Source of the DNA: Carallia brachiata
Lineage: Eukaryota; Streptophyta; Magnoliopsida; Malpighiales; Rhizophoraceae
DNA: 64,000 nt
NCBI GenBank assembly: GCA_021464245.1
Contig: JADCRB010000028.1
Coordinates: forward strand, 744,001-808,000
Direction of reading: 5' to 3'
Below the pieces are notes generated by a model. It did no database searches. It was not told where the DNA came from and saw only the letters and a list, made by a program, of their open reading frames with translations. Both the position numbers and the translations under genes were made by a program. Positions 1 to 9,009 of the stretch are shown here, piece by piece; the stretch's first letter is position 1, and every line of letters begins with the position of its first letter.

Positions 1-1373
1 TTTTAGAGACTTACTCTTCTTCCCAATTCCAGATTGTACACCTCTCCATTGGGCTGCTATTAGGGGTAACTTGGAGGCATGCACAGTGTTAGTACAGGCT
101 GGAAAAAAAGAGGACTTGGTGGCAACTGATAACACTGGCCTTACACCTGCTCAGCTAGCTTCTGATAAGAACCACAGACAAGTTGCTTTTTTCCTTGTAG
201 GTGTTCCATAACAAACTACTTTTGATTGGTTAGTAAAATTCTTGTTTTTCTCTACTTTTGCTGTAATAATTAATGACTTGGTGTTCTTTTATCAAAAGTT
301 GGCAACTTGGTTTTGACTGGAGTCTAATCGGTTTAGCTATGATCCATTAGTATTTGGAGCCAATTTCACTCCATTGAACTGAAAACTCTTAAAGAAGCAA
401 AAGGAGAAACAAAAGAAAATGAAAGAATATTATTATTATCAATGTAGGGCCAGGCATTTTACTTTGTAGTGTGAAGAACACTTTAAACAGGATAAGCTAA
501 GCAAGTTCTTGATGTGTGGTGTGAAGAACACTTTAGACAGTATAAGCTGGTTCCTTTGAGCACCAACATGGTGCTTTTAAAAAACTGTGGTTCTAAATAG
601 GTGGATGCGGTGGGGATTTGACAACCAAATGAAATTGTCAAATGCATTTATAAACACTGCTCTTATCACTTTCAAATGACTTAGGTTTTCATGCATGCAT
701 GGAACTGGGATGGGTTGGTGGTTGTTGATGAGTACCCTGTTTGACAAAAGGAGTCAGATAAGGGCTAGGATTGGTGGCCACCAACTAAAATCTTGTTTGA
801 AAAACAAGCCAGCATGGTCTATAAGTATGGTCCATGTCTACCATGGTCCCTATTTAATTCTGCCACTTATTTACAGAAAGTATACTCCTGCTGTTTTCTT
901 ATAGGTTGCAAGTGTTATGTTTAATTAGTTATACAAAGTATGTTTTCTTTGAAGGACCTTTTGTTCCTGGTAGTGCTCCCCACCCCTTTTACCTCTCCAT
1001 GATACTTATGAGGAGGTCTATTGCTAATGACTAATTTATTTTATGGGCTTCAAATAGTTGTGGTTGATGTTAGCTTGTTTTTTTTTCCCTCTTTCGTTCA
1101 ATTTTATTCCAAGCAGGCTTAGAGCTGTATTCTCATTTGAGGTTACAATCTCCCCAGCTGAAGAAGTGACTAGTTGTACATGAACAAAAATTTTATCATC
1201 GTAGCCCCCCAATAAATTTATGTAATAACAATTCTAATCTGCAGGGAAATGCCAGAAGGTTGCTTGACAAACGTTGTGATGGGAACAGCCGGCTGGGTCG
1301 TCTCTTGAAGTTAGGACTTGCACCTTTACTTTGGTGTGCAATCTTGCTTCTACTGGTGACCTACCTATATTCA
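1..1373 (+). pseudogene. Partial duplicate of the TIP1-like ankyrin/DHHC S-acyltransferase gene (exons 5 and 6)
   Basis: This segment matches 22171-23548 almost base for base, with an offset of about 22,170, and runs off the left edge of the window. It holds a copy of exon 5 (33-196), the roughly 1-kb intron and a copy of exon 6 (about 1245-1363). Similarity ends inside exon 6 just after 'ggtgaccta', where 4 extra bases (ccta) and then unrelated sequence follow. The copy therefore lacks the rest of exon 6 and all later exons, including the catalytic DHHC exon. Intron and exon sequence are about equally well conserved, with only scattered substitutions and small indels, which suggests a recent event. 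What lies to the left cannot be seen, so a transcribed ankyrin-only product is not excluded. Direct orientation relative to the parent implies a tandem or segmental duplication. Confidence 0.9.
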
Positions 1374-2011
1374 AGGCACTAGAAAAGGCCACTCGAGGTG
1401 GGAACCGATTAGTAATATTTTTTAGAGTGTGCGACTCGTTTAGCGATAGGGTTAGAATTCTCTTATGTGCATCAAATCCCTCCAAGTTACAGGAAACACA
1501 TTAATTGTTGATGACAGGTGAGATCAAGGTCCAGTGTTAGGGATAAAAGAAATTGTGTGGACTCAGTATCTACTTCTGTTAGAGTGATTGAAGACGTGTA
1601 CACGATTGGAAGGGAGGTTTGGAGAGGTTTAGAGAACAAATTCAATCATTTCTCTAACTTATCTTTTTTTTAATAATAGACTGTTATCTTTTCTACATAT
1701 TAAAAAAAAAAGTGTAAACATACTAATACTTCGATGGTGGCCCACACAAGATAGATGACTACATATGTGCAATGTTCTATTTTTACATTAAGAAAAAAAA
1801 TCATTATTCTCACTCATATTTTTTTTAATTAATATAATTTATTTATGATCTTATACTACACAATCAGTATAATTCACTTAAAATAAAAAATAAAAAATAA
1901 ATTTATATATTATATTATAAGTAAATTTTATTCACTTAAAAAATAATAAAATTAATAAGTACAAGAAAAAAAAAAGCTACAAAAAGAAAATTTAAAAGAC
2001 AATATTAGAAC
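1374..2011. other. Intergenic, AT-rich; no gene seen
   Basis: From the duplication breakpoint to the dioxygenase fragment there is no recognisable coding sequence. From about 1660 onward the DNA is A/T-rich with poly-A and poly-T runs. The remaining exons expected for the dioxygenase on the minus strand are not found here. Confidence 0.6.
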
Positions 2012-2255
2012 CTGAAAGCAACCCCAAGTACTAGGTGCTGTTTCAAGTTTTTCAAGCTCAACGACTCCTTGTGAAGATGAAAAGGACGAGGGGGACAGCA
2101 AGCCGAGGTCGATGATAGGGATTGGGGCCAGCGGAGGGGAGGGATCCATAGTTCCAAACTTGCCCTCGTTGATATGATATCTTGGCGGGGGTTCGTCGCC
2201 GTACGTCAATGGACATTTCTTGGACATGCTTAGTTAACAAAGACGCGGACGCCAT
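2012..2255 (-). pseudogene. 2-oxoglutarate/Fe(II)-dependent dioxygenase fragment (N-terminal DIOX_N exon), frame-broken
   Basis: On the minus strand the start MASASLLTKHVQEMSID (ATG at 2255) is followed, after a one-base frame change near 2205, by YGDEPPPRYHINEG, then IPIIDLGLLSP and STWGCFQ. This order is typical of the N-terminal DIOX_N exon of plant SRG1-like 2OG oxygenases, in which WGCFQ is followed by VNHG. The reading frame is broken by one base, and after WGCFQ the sequence passes a gt and becomes non-coding. The jelly-roll domain with its HxD...H iron ligands is absent from the adjacent DNA. I read it as a truncated, frameshifted relic. The family is known to oxidise small metabolites and hormones; the substrate cannot be told. 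Confidence 0.72.
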
Positions 2256-3780
2256 GTGTGGGCCGGGGGGAAGAGCACACCTATGATTTGCAAATTGCTG
2301 CAACTTTGTTCTCTGAGATGATGAATTTATAGTTTGCAAGTGGAGCAAAGTTAAAGATTCTCCGAAAATTTGGCAGGTTGCACAACCAAGACATTCGTTT
2401 GAACAAACGACAACGGGCACTGTTGAAGATGACTAAAAGACAACGAACATCGGACGATGATTTTTAGCAATTTTTTTCCGTAAAAATTTTTTGCAACGCA
2501 AAACGTAAGAGTCCGATAGATATGTAGTGATCTTAATATGCAGTAATTTGAATTGTTAAATTATAAAAAATGTATTAAATTTAAAACATATATATAAATT
2601 ATTAAATATTATCGAACTTACATGCTTATTAAGCGTATTTATATAATATTTTTTTTAATTTTTATTTTTATTTTTGCCTTGGCCGGGTAGAGGAAGTGGT
2701 GTTTGGGGGCGGCAAGTAGCATTCACCTGTCTATTTCTGACCTCACTTTGCAATTTGCACTAATTAAAGCGGACATAAACCGGAAATTGCCATTGTTTAT
2801 CCAAAAGAAAAACAATCCCAGGCCGTAGCATTCGAGTGTTTTTTACTCTCCTTTGGTGTAAGCGATGACATATATAAGAGAAAACAACATAAAGCCAGAA
2901 ATGAGAACGACCCCATGTAATGAATTGAAAATTCGAAGGCCAGTCCTTTTTTTTTTTTTTTGGTCTTTCTATAAGAGGGTGTGTTTTTTTTTTTTTAATT
3001 TCTCTTTTGTTTTAACTTTTAAGTGAAAATTTTGAGATGGATGCCTGTCCTTGAGGGTAGTGTTCATACCTAATACGTGGGTTTGATGCTTTACGTTGTG
3101 CTTTCTTGTTACATTATTATTCGATAAAAAAAACATGCTTTTTTTTTTTCATTTTTAACGCCAATTTGGCAATTCATTCATTTTTGTTGAGTTATTAATT
3201 TAACGCTTCTATCAAAAAGAAAAAAAAGGTGAAATTTTTTTTAAAAAAAAAACAACTTTATTTTAACTCGAGTAATGCTATTCGGCATAGAAACAAATTT
3301 GCCACCATTTAATTGTTTCCCTCAAGGAACCTGAAACACTTTCTCTTTTTTTTTTTTTTTTTTTTTTACAAAAATTTAAACCCCAAATTATTTTTAATGT
3401 TACCTTAAATATATTTATTAATAATCAAGATTTTTCTTGCAAAAAACTAAACTTTAAAGTATACTTAATGTTATCATAAATCTACCATTAGATCCTAAGT
3501 TTTGATTTTCCAAAAAAAAGGAAAAGAAAAGAAACTGCCTGATAGTTTTTGGAAGTTTATGGAATTTGTAAGATTTCGTGAACTTTTTTTCGTGATAAAA
3601 AGCATTACTCTTTTAACTCTAATGTAAAAAGAAAATTAAAAGAAAAAAAAAAAAAAGGGAAAAGCGTTATTTTAACGCCAACTCAAGGTAACAACGGTCA
3701 AATACGTTACCTCAACAATACTGCGTCGTTTTAACGTGCCAATCAATCTTTCGTTCCCAAGGATTCATTGCCAACGTCTC
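2256..3780. other. Intergenic AT-rich DNA
   Basis: Non-coding as far as can be seen. It contains many homopolymer runs (poly-T near 2949-2965 and 3345-3367, poly-A near 3641-3656) and no supported gene. The last 100 bases become promoter-like and lead into the TATA box at 3781. Confidence 0.55.
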
Positions 3781-3788
3781 TATAAATA
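3781..3788 (+). promoter_or_regulatory. TATA box (TATAAATA) of an unidentified transcription unit
   Basis: A perfect TATAAATA lies about 50 bases before a CT-rich leader of the kind found in plant 5' UTRs (3834-3970). Spacing and composition fit a plant core promoter on the plus strand, but no ORF of a known family follows. Confidence 0.45.
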
Positions 3789-3850
3789 AATGGATCCTTC
3801 CATCCAATGACAAACACTTTTGTGGATTGGCTCTTTCAATCTCAATTCAT

Positions 3851-3962
3851 CTTCTCCCTCCTTCTCTCTCTTTTTTGTTTTGGGGTTTAGTGTTTCAGAA
3901 TCTAATTCCAATTAATGGAAGGAGAGGAGTTTTTCTTCTCCCTCCTTCTCTCTCTTTTTTGT
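3851..3962 (+). repeat. 28-bp direct repeat in a CT-rich leader
   Basis: The segment beginning cttctccctccttctctctc occurs at 3851-3878 and again, identical over 28 bases, at 3935-3962, 84 bases apart. The repeat lies in the putative 5' leader. Confidence 0.8.
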
Positions 3963-4449
3963 CCTTGCCGCTTGATCGGCAACAAAACATGTAAACTTTT
4001 CTTGTAAAATCTTGCAATTCGATTTACGCTTCTTCTTGGATGATTAGGGAAATTGTTCGTAGATATTTTAGAAAGAGATTTTCTAACTCTCTTTTGGCTT
4101 TTCACAATTTTCTCTGTTTAATTTTCCAATCTTGAATTTTTTTGCTTTTCTAATCCTTTATGGTCCTAATTCTTGTTTTATTTCCCACAAATGTGGGGAC
4201 TCGAACGCTTGTTTTTTTTTTTTTGTTTGTGTGAATTGGTCTGGGTGTCTGTGTTTGGCTTTATATTTAATATCTTATTACCAAATTTCTTTGGTAATTG
4301 ATTTTATTTTTACGGTCTTATCAAACGTATGACTATATTCTTTTTTTACAAAAATAATTTAAGTTTTAAATATGTTTATCATTATTCTAAATATTTAATA
4401 TTATTCATAAATTTTGAGTATAATCACATAGATTTTTCAGTTTACTTTA

Positions 4450-5275
4450 TTGGGAATCTCATAAATATTATCTCCTCGACTTTTCGTTTGCGATCCTTAC
4501 ACAGGTTGAGAAATCTTGGGCTTTTATTCTTTCTTTTTCTTTTTTCTTTTTTTTTCACCTGTAATCGTTATGCCGGTGGAACGTTGGGTCTTTTATTCTG
4601 CTGTAACTTTGGTCGTTTCTAGTCGCCAATTGCTGCCAAGTGCCAAGGTTCTAGTTTCTGTCACTTCTCTTATATTTGACTAGGGAAGCCTATACTCTGG
4701 TGATTCAACTTGCTCTCTAACAATGGTTTCTTTGAATGGCTATCTTCATTTCTTTTGATGACAGGAATATGAGCATTGAGCAATGCAATGACTGTTCTGC
4801 TTTAATTTGTGACAGAGGAGCTATTGAGCTAAGCTTATTTATACAGCTTTTTTTTTTTTTTTCCCCCAATTCCTTTCAAAAAATGCTCACAAACATTTGG
4901 AGGTTTGAACGTGATGCTTGGCTTTCATGTTTTATTTTTTTTTGCCTGTGTTCTATTTGAACAATTTTATGCCTTTTCACTAAGAAAAAAATGTAAGTGT
5001 TGCGGGTGTTTTTGTCTTGAGTGGTCTACTGATTGAAATTACGACTGATATTTTTGAAACAAAAATTGATATTTTTGAAGTATTTTGTTATTTTTATATT
5101 TCAAAAACTATCAATTTTGTTTTAAAAATATCAATCGTAATTTTAACTGGAACAATCTTTAGAACAAAAACGCCGGGAATTTGTATGCTTTTAGTAATTT
5201 ATTACTGTCTTGGGAATCTGACAACAATTTCCTTGGTCATTTCTTTTGTGGCTCATTACACAGGTTGAGAAATCT
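4450..5275 (+). repeat. Diverged direct repeat (about 66 bp) ending in identical acceptor-like 20-mers
   Basis: Two segments, 4450-4516 and 5210-5275, both start ttgggaatct and both end with the identical 20-mer ttacacaggttgagaaatct. They have nearly the same internal spacing (46 and 45 bases) and a T-rich middle. The likeness suggests an old local duplication that carried a 3' splice-site-like element. Confidence 0.55.
5036..5143. repeat. Near-perfect inverted repeat (about 44-bp arms, about 20-nt loop)
   Basis: The left arm (5036-5079) and right arm (5100-5143) are reverse complements with only a few mismatches or a one-base slip. The stem runs from 'aattacgactgatatt' to 'tttttgaa'. The transcript would fold into one long hairpin. 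It may be a small MITE, or a fold-back RNA feeding small-RNA processing. The sequence matches no miRNA that I recognise. Confidence 0.75.
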
Positions 5276-5400
5276 GATAGTATTTACTGGATTGTTTATA
5301 AAACCGGTTGCTTTGTCTGAACGAATTTCGCAACTAGGAAAACCTTCTATGACTGGTCCCATCATTCTGTAGCTCACAGCGTAAACTTCATATTTTTCTG

Positions 5401-7639
5401 TTGCTTGTATGCCTCGTAGATTTATCGTGTCTTGAAATCAGACCCGGGACTTGCTATTTTCTGATATTCTATGTGTTGATATTTTACCTTTTGTTTTCCC
5501 AAGTTGTTCCCTTTCTTTGTCTTTTCTACTATCATAATTAAAGCAATGTTATTGTTTATGTTTAGCAATAAGTTTTTTGGTTTTGATATCCTTCTGCTTG
5601 TTGTGGTTTCTGGTTACACTGGTCTGTCTTGGCATTAATTTAAGTTTTAAGTCTCTGATTTGTTTGGTGTTTCTTCTAGGCTTTTCATGGTTGGAACTTA
5701 TTGTTTGCTTGAAGTTTCTTGCTAATTTTATGCTTGTTTGAATGCCTATTGTTCATCTTAATTAGACCCTGTTTGCAGCTAATTGTCTTTCCTACATTTA
5801 CAACTTAACATGCATCGATTTATCACTGGATGAATCTTGCATCATGCCCCCGAGCGAAATTATGTTGATATATGTTCTGAAGCAATTAGAGCAGTTCACA
5901 CTAGGCTATGTTTTTTTTTTAATTTTTAATTTTTGTGTTTGATTTCACAAATTTACGGCGATTGGCAACTGGCGTTCAAAAACGTAATTAAATTGAATGG
6001 TTGATATTTTAGTGTATATTATATTGTAGTTGGTTTTTTGGAGGACAAAAAAAAAAGGAACTAAAATGAAGAATACTTGAAATTTTAGTAGTTGGGGGTG
6101 TGAGTATGTGGCTTGAAGTCCTACACTGGAAAAGAGAGAAGTAGGCAGCACATGGGTAGGAAATACCTTCGGGCTTTTGGTTGAGATGTGGTCAATCCTA
6201 TTAATTTATTGCATTGAGTTCCCCAACATTAATTTGATAAGTAATTTTCTAAAATAGGTCGAATTAGTTTTTCTGACTAAACAATTATAACTCAGTGAAG
6301 TTTAGAAATAACTAATTCACTTATTCAAAATTGAAATTTAGCCTATGAAACCAGAATGTTTACGAGTTTAAGTTGAGTAAAGGAAGCAACTTTTGTCTTG
6401 AAGTTACATAATTACCGAAAAATTGGCCGCAACCTGCATGCAACATGTTCCCATATCCACAATATAACTTAAAAGACAACCATTAATCATGTGGTTAGAC
6501 TAGAAACAGACGTTAATTTTCAGCCTTATGGTCGGGATTCGACGTTCATTAGGGTCGATTAGTGGGGTTAAAATTATGCCCGATCTTGTGCTAATCATGT
6601 CAAAATTATCTGGTCTGTTTGCATCCTCCGTAAGCACAATTTCAATGCTCCTTAGTTGGATTATGAGCACTGCCCATACTTTCTTATTTTGTTGACAAGA
6701 AAAAAAAAAAAAACAGAAGAGAAAGCGTGCATGAGCCTAGTTGCTCTATTAAGTCAACAATGTCCCTCCCAGAATTACTGGACGGACTTGAATCTAACAT
6801 AGGTGCTAACTTTGTTTCTTTAAATTTTCTCATAGCATTTAGCTTTGAGGAGTTGCATTACAAAGGTAATGGGGGCATTCATTACAAAAGTAGTGGGTTG
6901 GACTATTTGCTGCCATCATGTCCAAAGAGGAATGCAGGCCTATTTAGCAAACACTCGGCATAAAATTTTCTAATTGGTTATTTAGAATCATTTGCTGCTG
7001 CTTTGTTTTTTTTTTAATCTTACCCTTCTAATTACTAATTGTATCAATATCAATTTCAAGTGAAAGTTGTTGTGAAATTTAAAGAAACCTTAAAAGCCCA
7101 AGAATCTCAAGAACAGTGTCGGGTAAATTCATGACTTGATGTCATGAATCAAACCCAGATGAGAAGTCAGGTTTCATTATTCAAAAAGGCCTAATACACA
7201 GGTTGTTTAATACAACAACTGCCAAGCATAAGCTTAGTGCTGGGAATTTTTTTTTTTTTTTAAAAAAAAAACATCTAAATGCTGAGAAGAGAAGGAAACA
7301 ATTGAGCTTTGGATTTCCCCTAAAAAAAAACAATTGAGCTTTGGATTTGAGACCAAATTATTTCGTTAAAGTTCCATTTGTTTTATATATTTTTCATCTA
7401 ATCAAAATTTTTATGGAGTTGTTCCTGTTTTAAGCATGCTACAGATCGTAACTAGAAAAACAGTGTTGCAAAAAGAGCTATTCAGAAGTAGAAGGAAAAC
7501 CTTTCATTCCTCAGAAATCAATAGGGGCCCTTTGCTGATCTTTAATTCTTTCAATGCCAAAATTGTATACTTCCATCACAATTATTGGCTATTTTTATTA
7601 TCTAGGGTGAGCCAATGGCATGTAGAAATGTAGCAGGAA
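5401..7639. other. Intergenic region; no supported gene
   Basis: Mixed AT-rich DNA with no recognisable protein. The ORF at 6727-6963 resembles no family I know. A 22-base motif is repeated locally (caattgagctttggattt at about 7299 and 7331), separated by a poly-A run. Confidence 0.5.
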
Positions 7640-8236
7640 CTACCATAAAATTCCTTGATATCCATTATCGGGTCGAGGGACAGGCTCCAAGACAGGAGTT
7701 GGAATATCAGATCCAGGGACAGGAGTTGGAGCTAGTTTCGGATTGAGCTCCGGTCCAGGGACAGGAGTTAGAGCTAGTTTTTGATCAAGCCCTAGCCCAG
7801 GGACAGGAGTTGGGGCTAGTTTCTGATCGAGTCCTGGCAGCAAGCCACGAGCAGGTGCAGCACAAAAGCTTTTAAGGACTTGAGAGGTTAAGGGATTCCA
7901 AGGGAACATCTTTGGCCAACATTTATCTGCAACATTATTGATTGCATTGCAACAAGCAGGGCCTATGGTGCCAATTCGGAAGAGAGCTAATGATGAAACA
8001 ATGTCCACTGCGCAACTGGGTACACTTGTCAGAGATGACCAGCACGCTCTTATTTGTTCCCCATCTACAGGAACAAAACCTGGCAACGGACCTGGAATTC
8101 GTAGCCCTGGTGGCAGCAGCAACTGAGATAAGGCTACTGGAATTAGCATTTCCATGCTCAGGACAATCAGCAGCACAGCAAGTGTCTTTGGTGGCACTGT
8201 CTCCATGGGCGTACCCAAGTAGATAAGCTGTTGCAT
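7640..8236 (-). CDS. ECA1/EC1-like secreted prolamin-like cysteine-rich protein with proline-rich tail
   Basis: This is a single-exon gene of 198 codons; a start at the second Met (8206, METVPPK) is equally plausible and puts the signal peptide at the very N terminus. The hydrophobic stretch LAVLLIVLSMEMLIPVALS looks like a secretion signal. It is followed by a prolamin-like domain with six cysteines in the order C..C..CC..C..C. Recognisable pieces are ACWSSL, PSC, ACCNAI, KCWP and SFC, the pattern of the ECA1 gametogenesis-related/EGG CELL 1 family. EC1 members are secreted by the egg cell and act in gamete activation; that role is known for the family and not shown here. Odd for the family is the C-terminal tail with three imperfect repeats ending TPVPG. 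A TATATAA box lies about 50 bp upstream. Expression in female gametophyte or reproductive tissue is an inference. Confidence 0.8.
   Translation of the reverse strand: MQQLIYLGTPMETVPPKTLAVLLIVLSMEMLIPVALSQLLLPPGLRIPGPLPGFVPVDGEQIRACWSSLTSVPSCAVDIVSSLALFRIGTIGPACCNAINNVADKCWPKMFPWNPLTSQVLKSFCAAPARGLLPGLDQKLAPTPVPGLGLDQKLALTPVPGPELNPKLAPTPVPGSDIPTPVLEPVPRPDNGYQGILW
7660..7830 (-). repeat. Coding tandem repeat (APTPVPG units) in the EC1-like gene
   Basis: Three imperfect units of roughly 39-45 bases encode (L)(D/N)(Q/P)KLA(P/L)TPVPG, followed by a shorter degenerate unit. They make a proline-rich tail after the cysteine domain. On the plus strand the repeated core is 'ccagggacaggagtt'. Confidence 0.75.
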
Positions 8237-8285
8237 GAACTTCTGTTACAAATATTTCAGGCTTGTATGCGATGTCTGTAGTTTG

Positions 8286-8292
8286 TTATATA
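8286..8292 (-). promoter_or_regulatory. TATA box (TATATAA) of the EC1-like gene
   Basis: On the minus strand TATATAA lies 50 bases before the first ATG (8236) and 80 before the second (8206). Initiation about 30 bases downstream, near 8258, would leave a very short 5' UTR. Confidence 0.5.
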
Positions 8293-8299
8293 GGCAGGG

Positions 8300-9009
8300 C
8301 ATTTAAGCTTCACTGAAGTTTGTGTTTACTGATTTTGAAGCGCTAGTTGTTACATAACGTAACAACTTACTAGTTATTAGCTTCGCATTAAGTGTCAATG
8401 GCATCAGTTACTCTGCTATGTGTTTAATTGTCAGTTTTCTTTTTTTTTTCGTTCTCCTTTTCGTTTTCCTTTTTTTTTAAAAATTTGTTATAGGCCAATA
8501 TTTTCGAAACGCGGGCAATGCTCGAATGCAAGCCAGGACCAATACAAGGAATTCTAGAAATGGCAGAAAAAAGTAATAAAAATCCAAAGGCCAGTTCAGG
8601 CACAAGGAAACAATCATCGAAGCATAAAAACTAAAAAGGTCCACAACTCACTAACCAAAAAAGAATAAACCAACAAAAGGTGTCCACAACTCATCGTTCT
8701 AATAGGATCAGCTAAAAATCCTGCCCTCGTTAAGTATACATCAGCAGTGGCTGCGTTGAACTAAGAAATTACTGCACTCATCTTGAAAAACTACCTGGGC
8801 AAAGACCCCAATTGCTACTAATCAAATTGAAGAAGCTGTTTGTGTTCCATAAAAGTCGAATAGATTTGATAAGCTGTAACGACAAGAGTACCATAACAGC
8901 AAGACACATGCTCGTTTGAAACAAGACCGTTAAATTCTACTATATATGGTTTAGCACTTGAGGTTTGGAAGACATGCAGGCAGTCATAGCGAAACCGAAT
9001 GGCTGGCCC
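8300..9009. other. Intergenic region and probable 3' UTR of the acidic protein gene
   Basis: No coding sequence is visible. The part nearest 9009 is presumably the 3' UTR of the minus-strand acidic protein gene. The rest separates two minus-strand genes. Confidence 0.45.

Larger units (their letters stand above)
3830..5400 (+). other. Leader-like, probably transcribed non-coding region
   Basis: A CT-rich leader is followed by T-rich intron-like DNA with two acceptor-like sites, both reading ttacacag followed by gttgagaaatct (4497-4516 and 5256-5275). No conserved protein can be read in any frame; the ORFs here are short and of skewed composition. It could be the first exon and intron of a decayed gene, a long non-coding RNA, or a promoter plus 5' UTR left behind by a rearrangement. 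I cannot choose among these from sequence alone. Confidence 0.35.

Noticed and set aside
695..904. 69-codon ORF repeated nearly identically at 22869-23078
   Set aside because: It lies wholly inside intron 5 of the S-acyltransferase and in its duplicated copy. The near identity follows from the duplication and is not evidence of coding.
4740..4830. Possible box C/D snoRNA starting 'ttgatgaca'
   Set aside because: A C-box-like motif is present but no convincing D box (CTGA) or terminal stem at the right distance.
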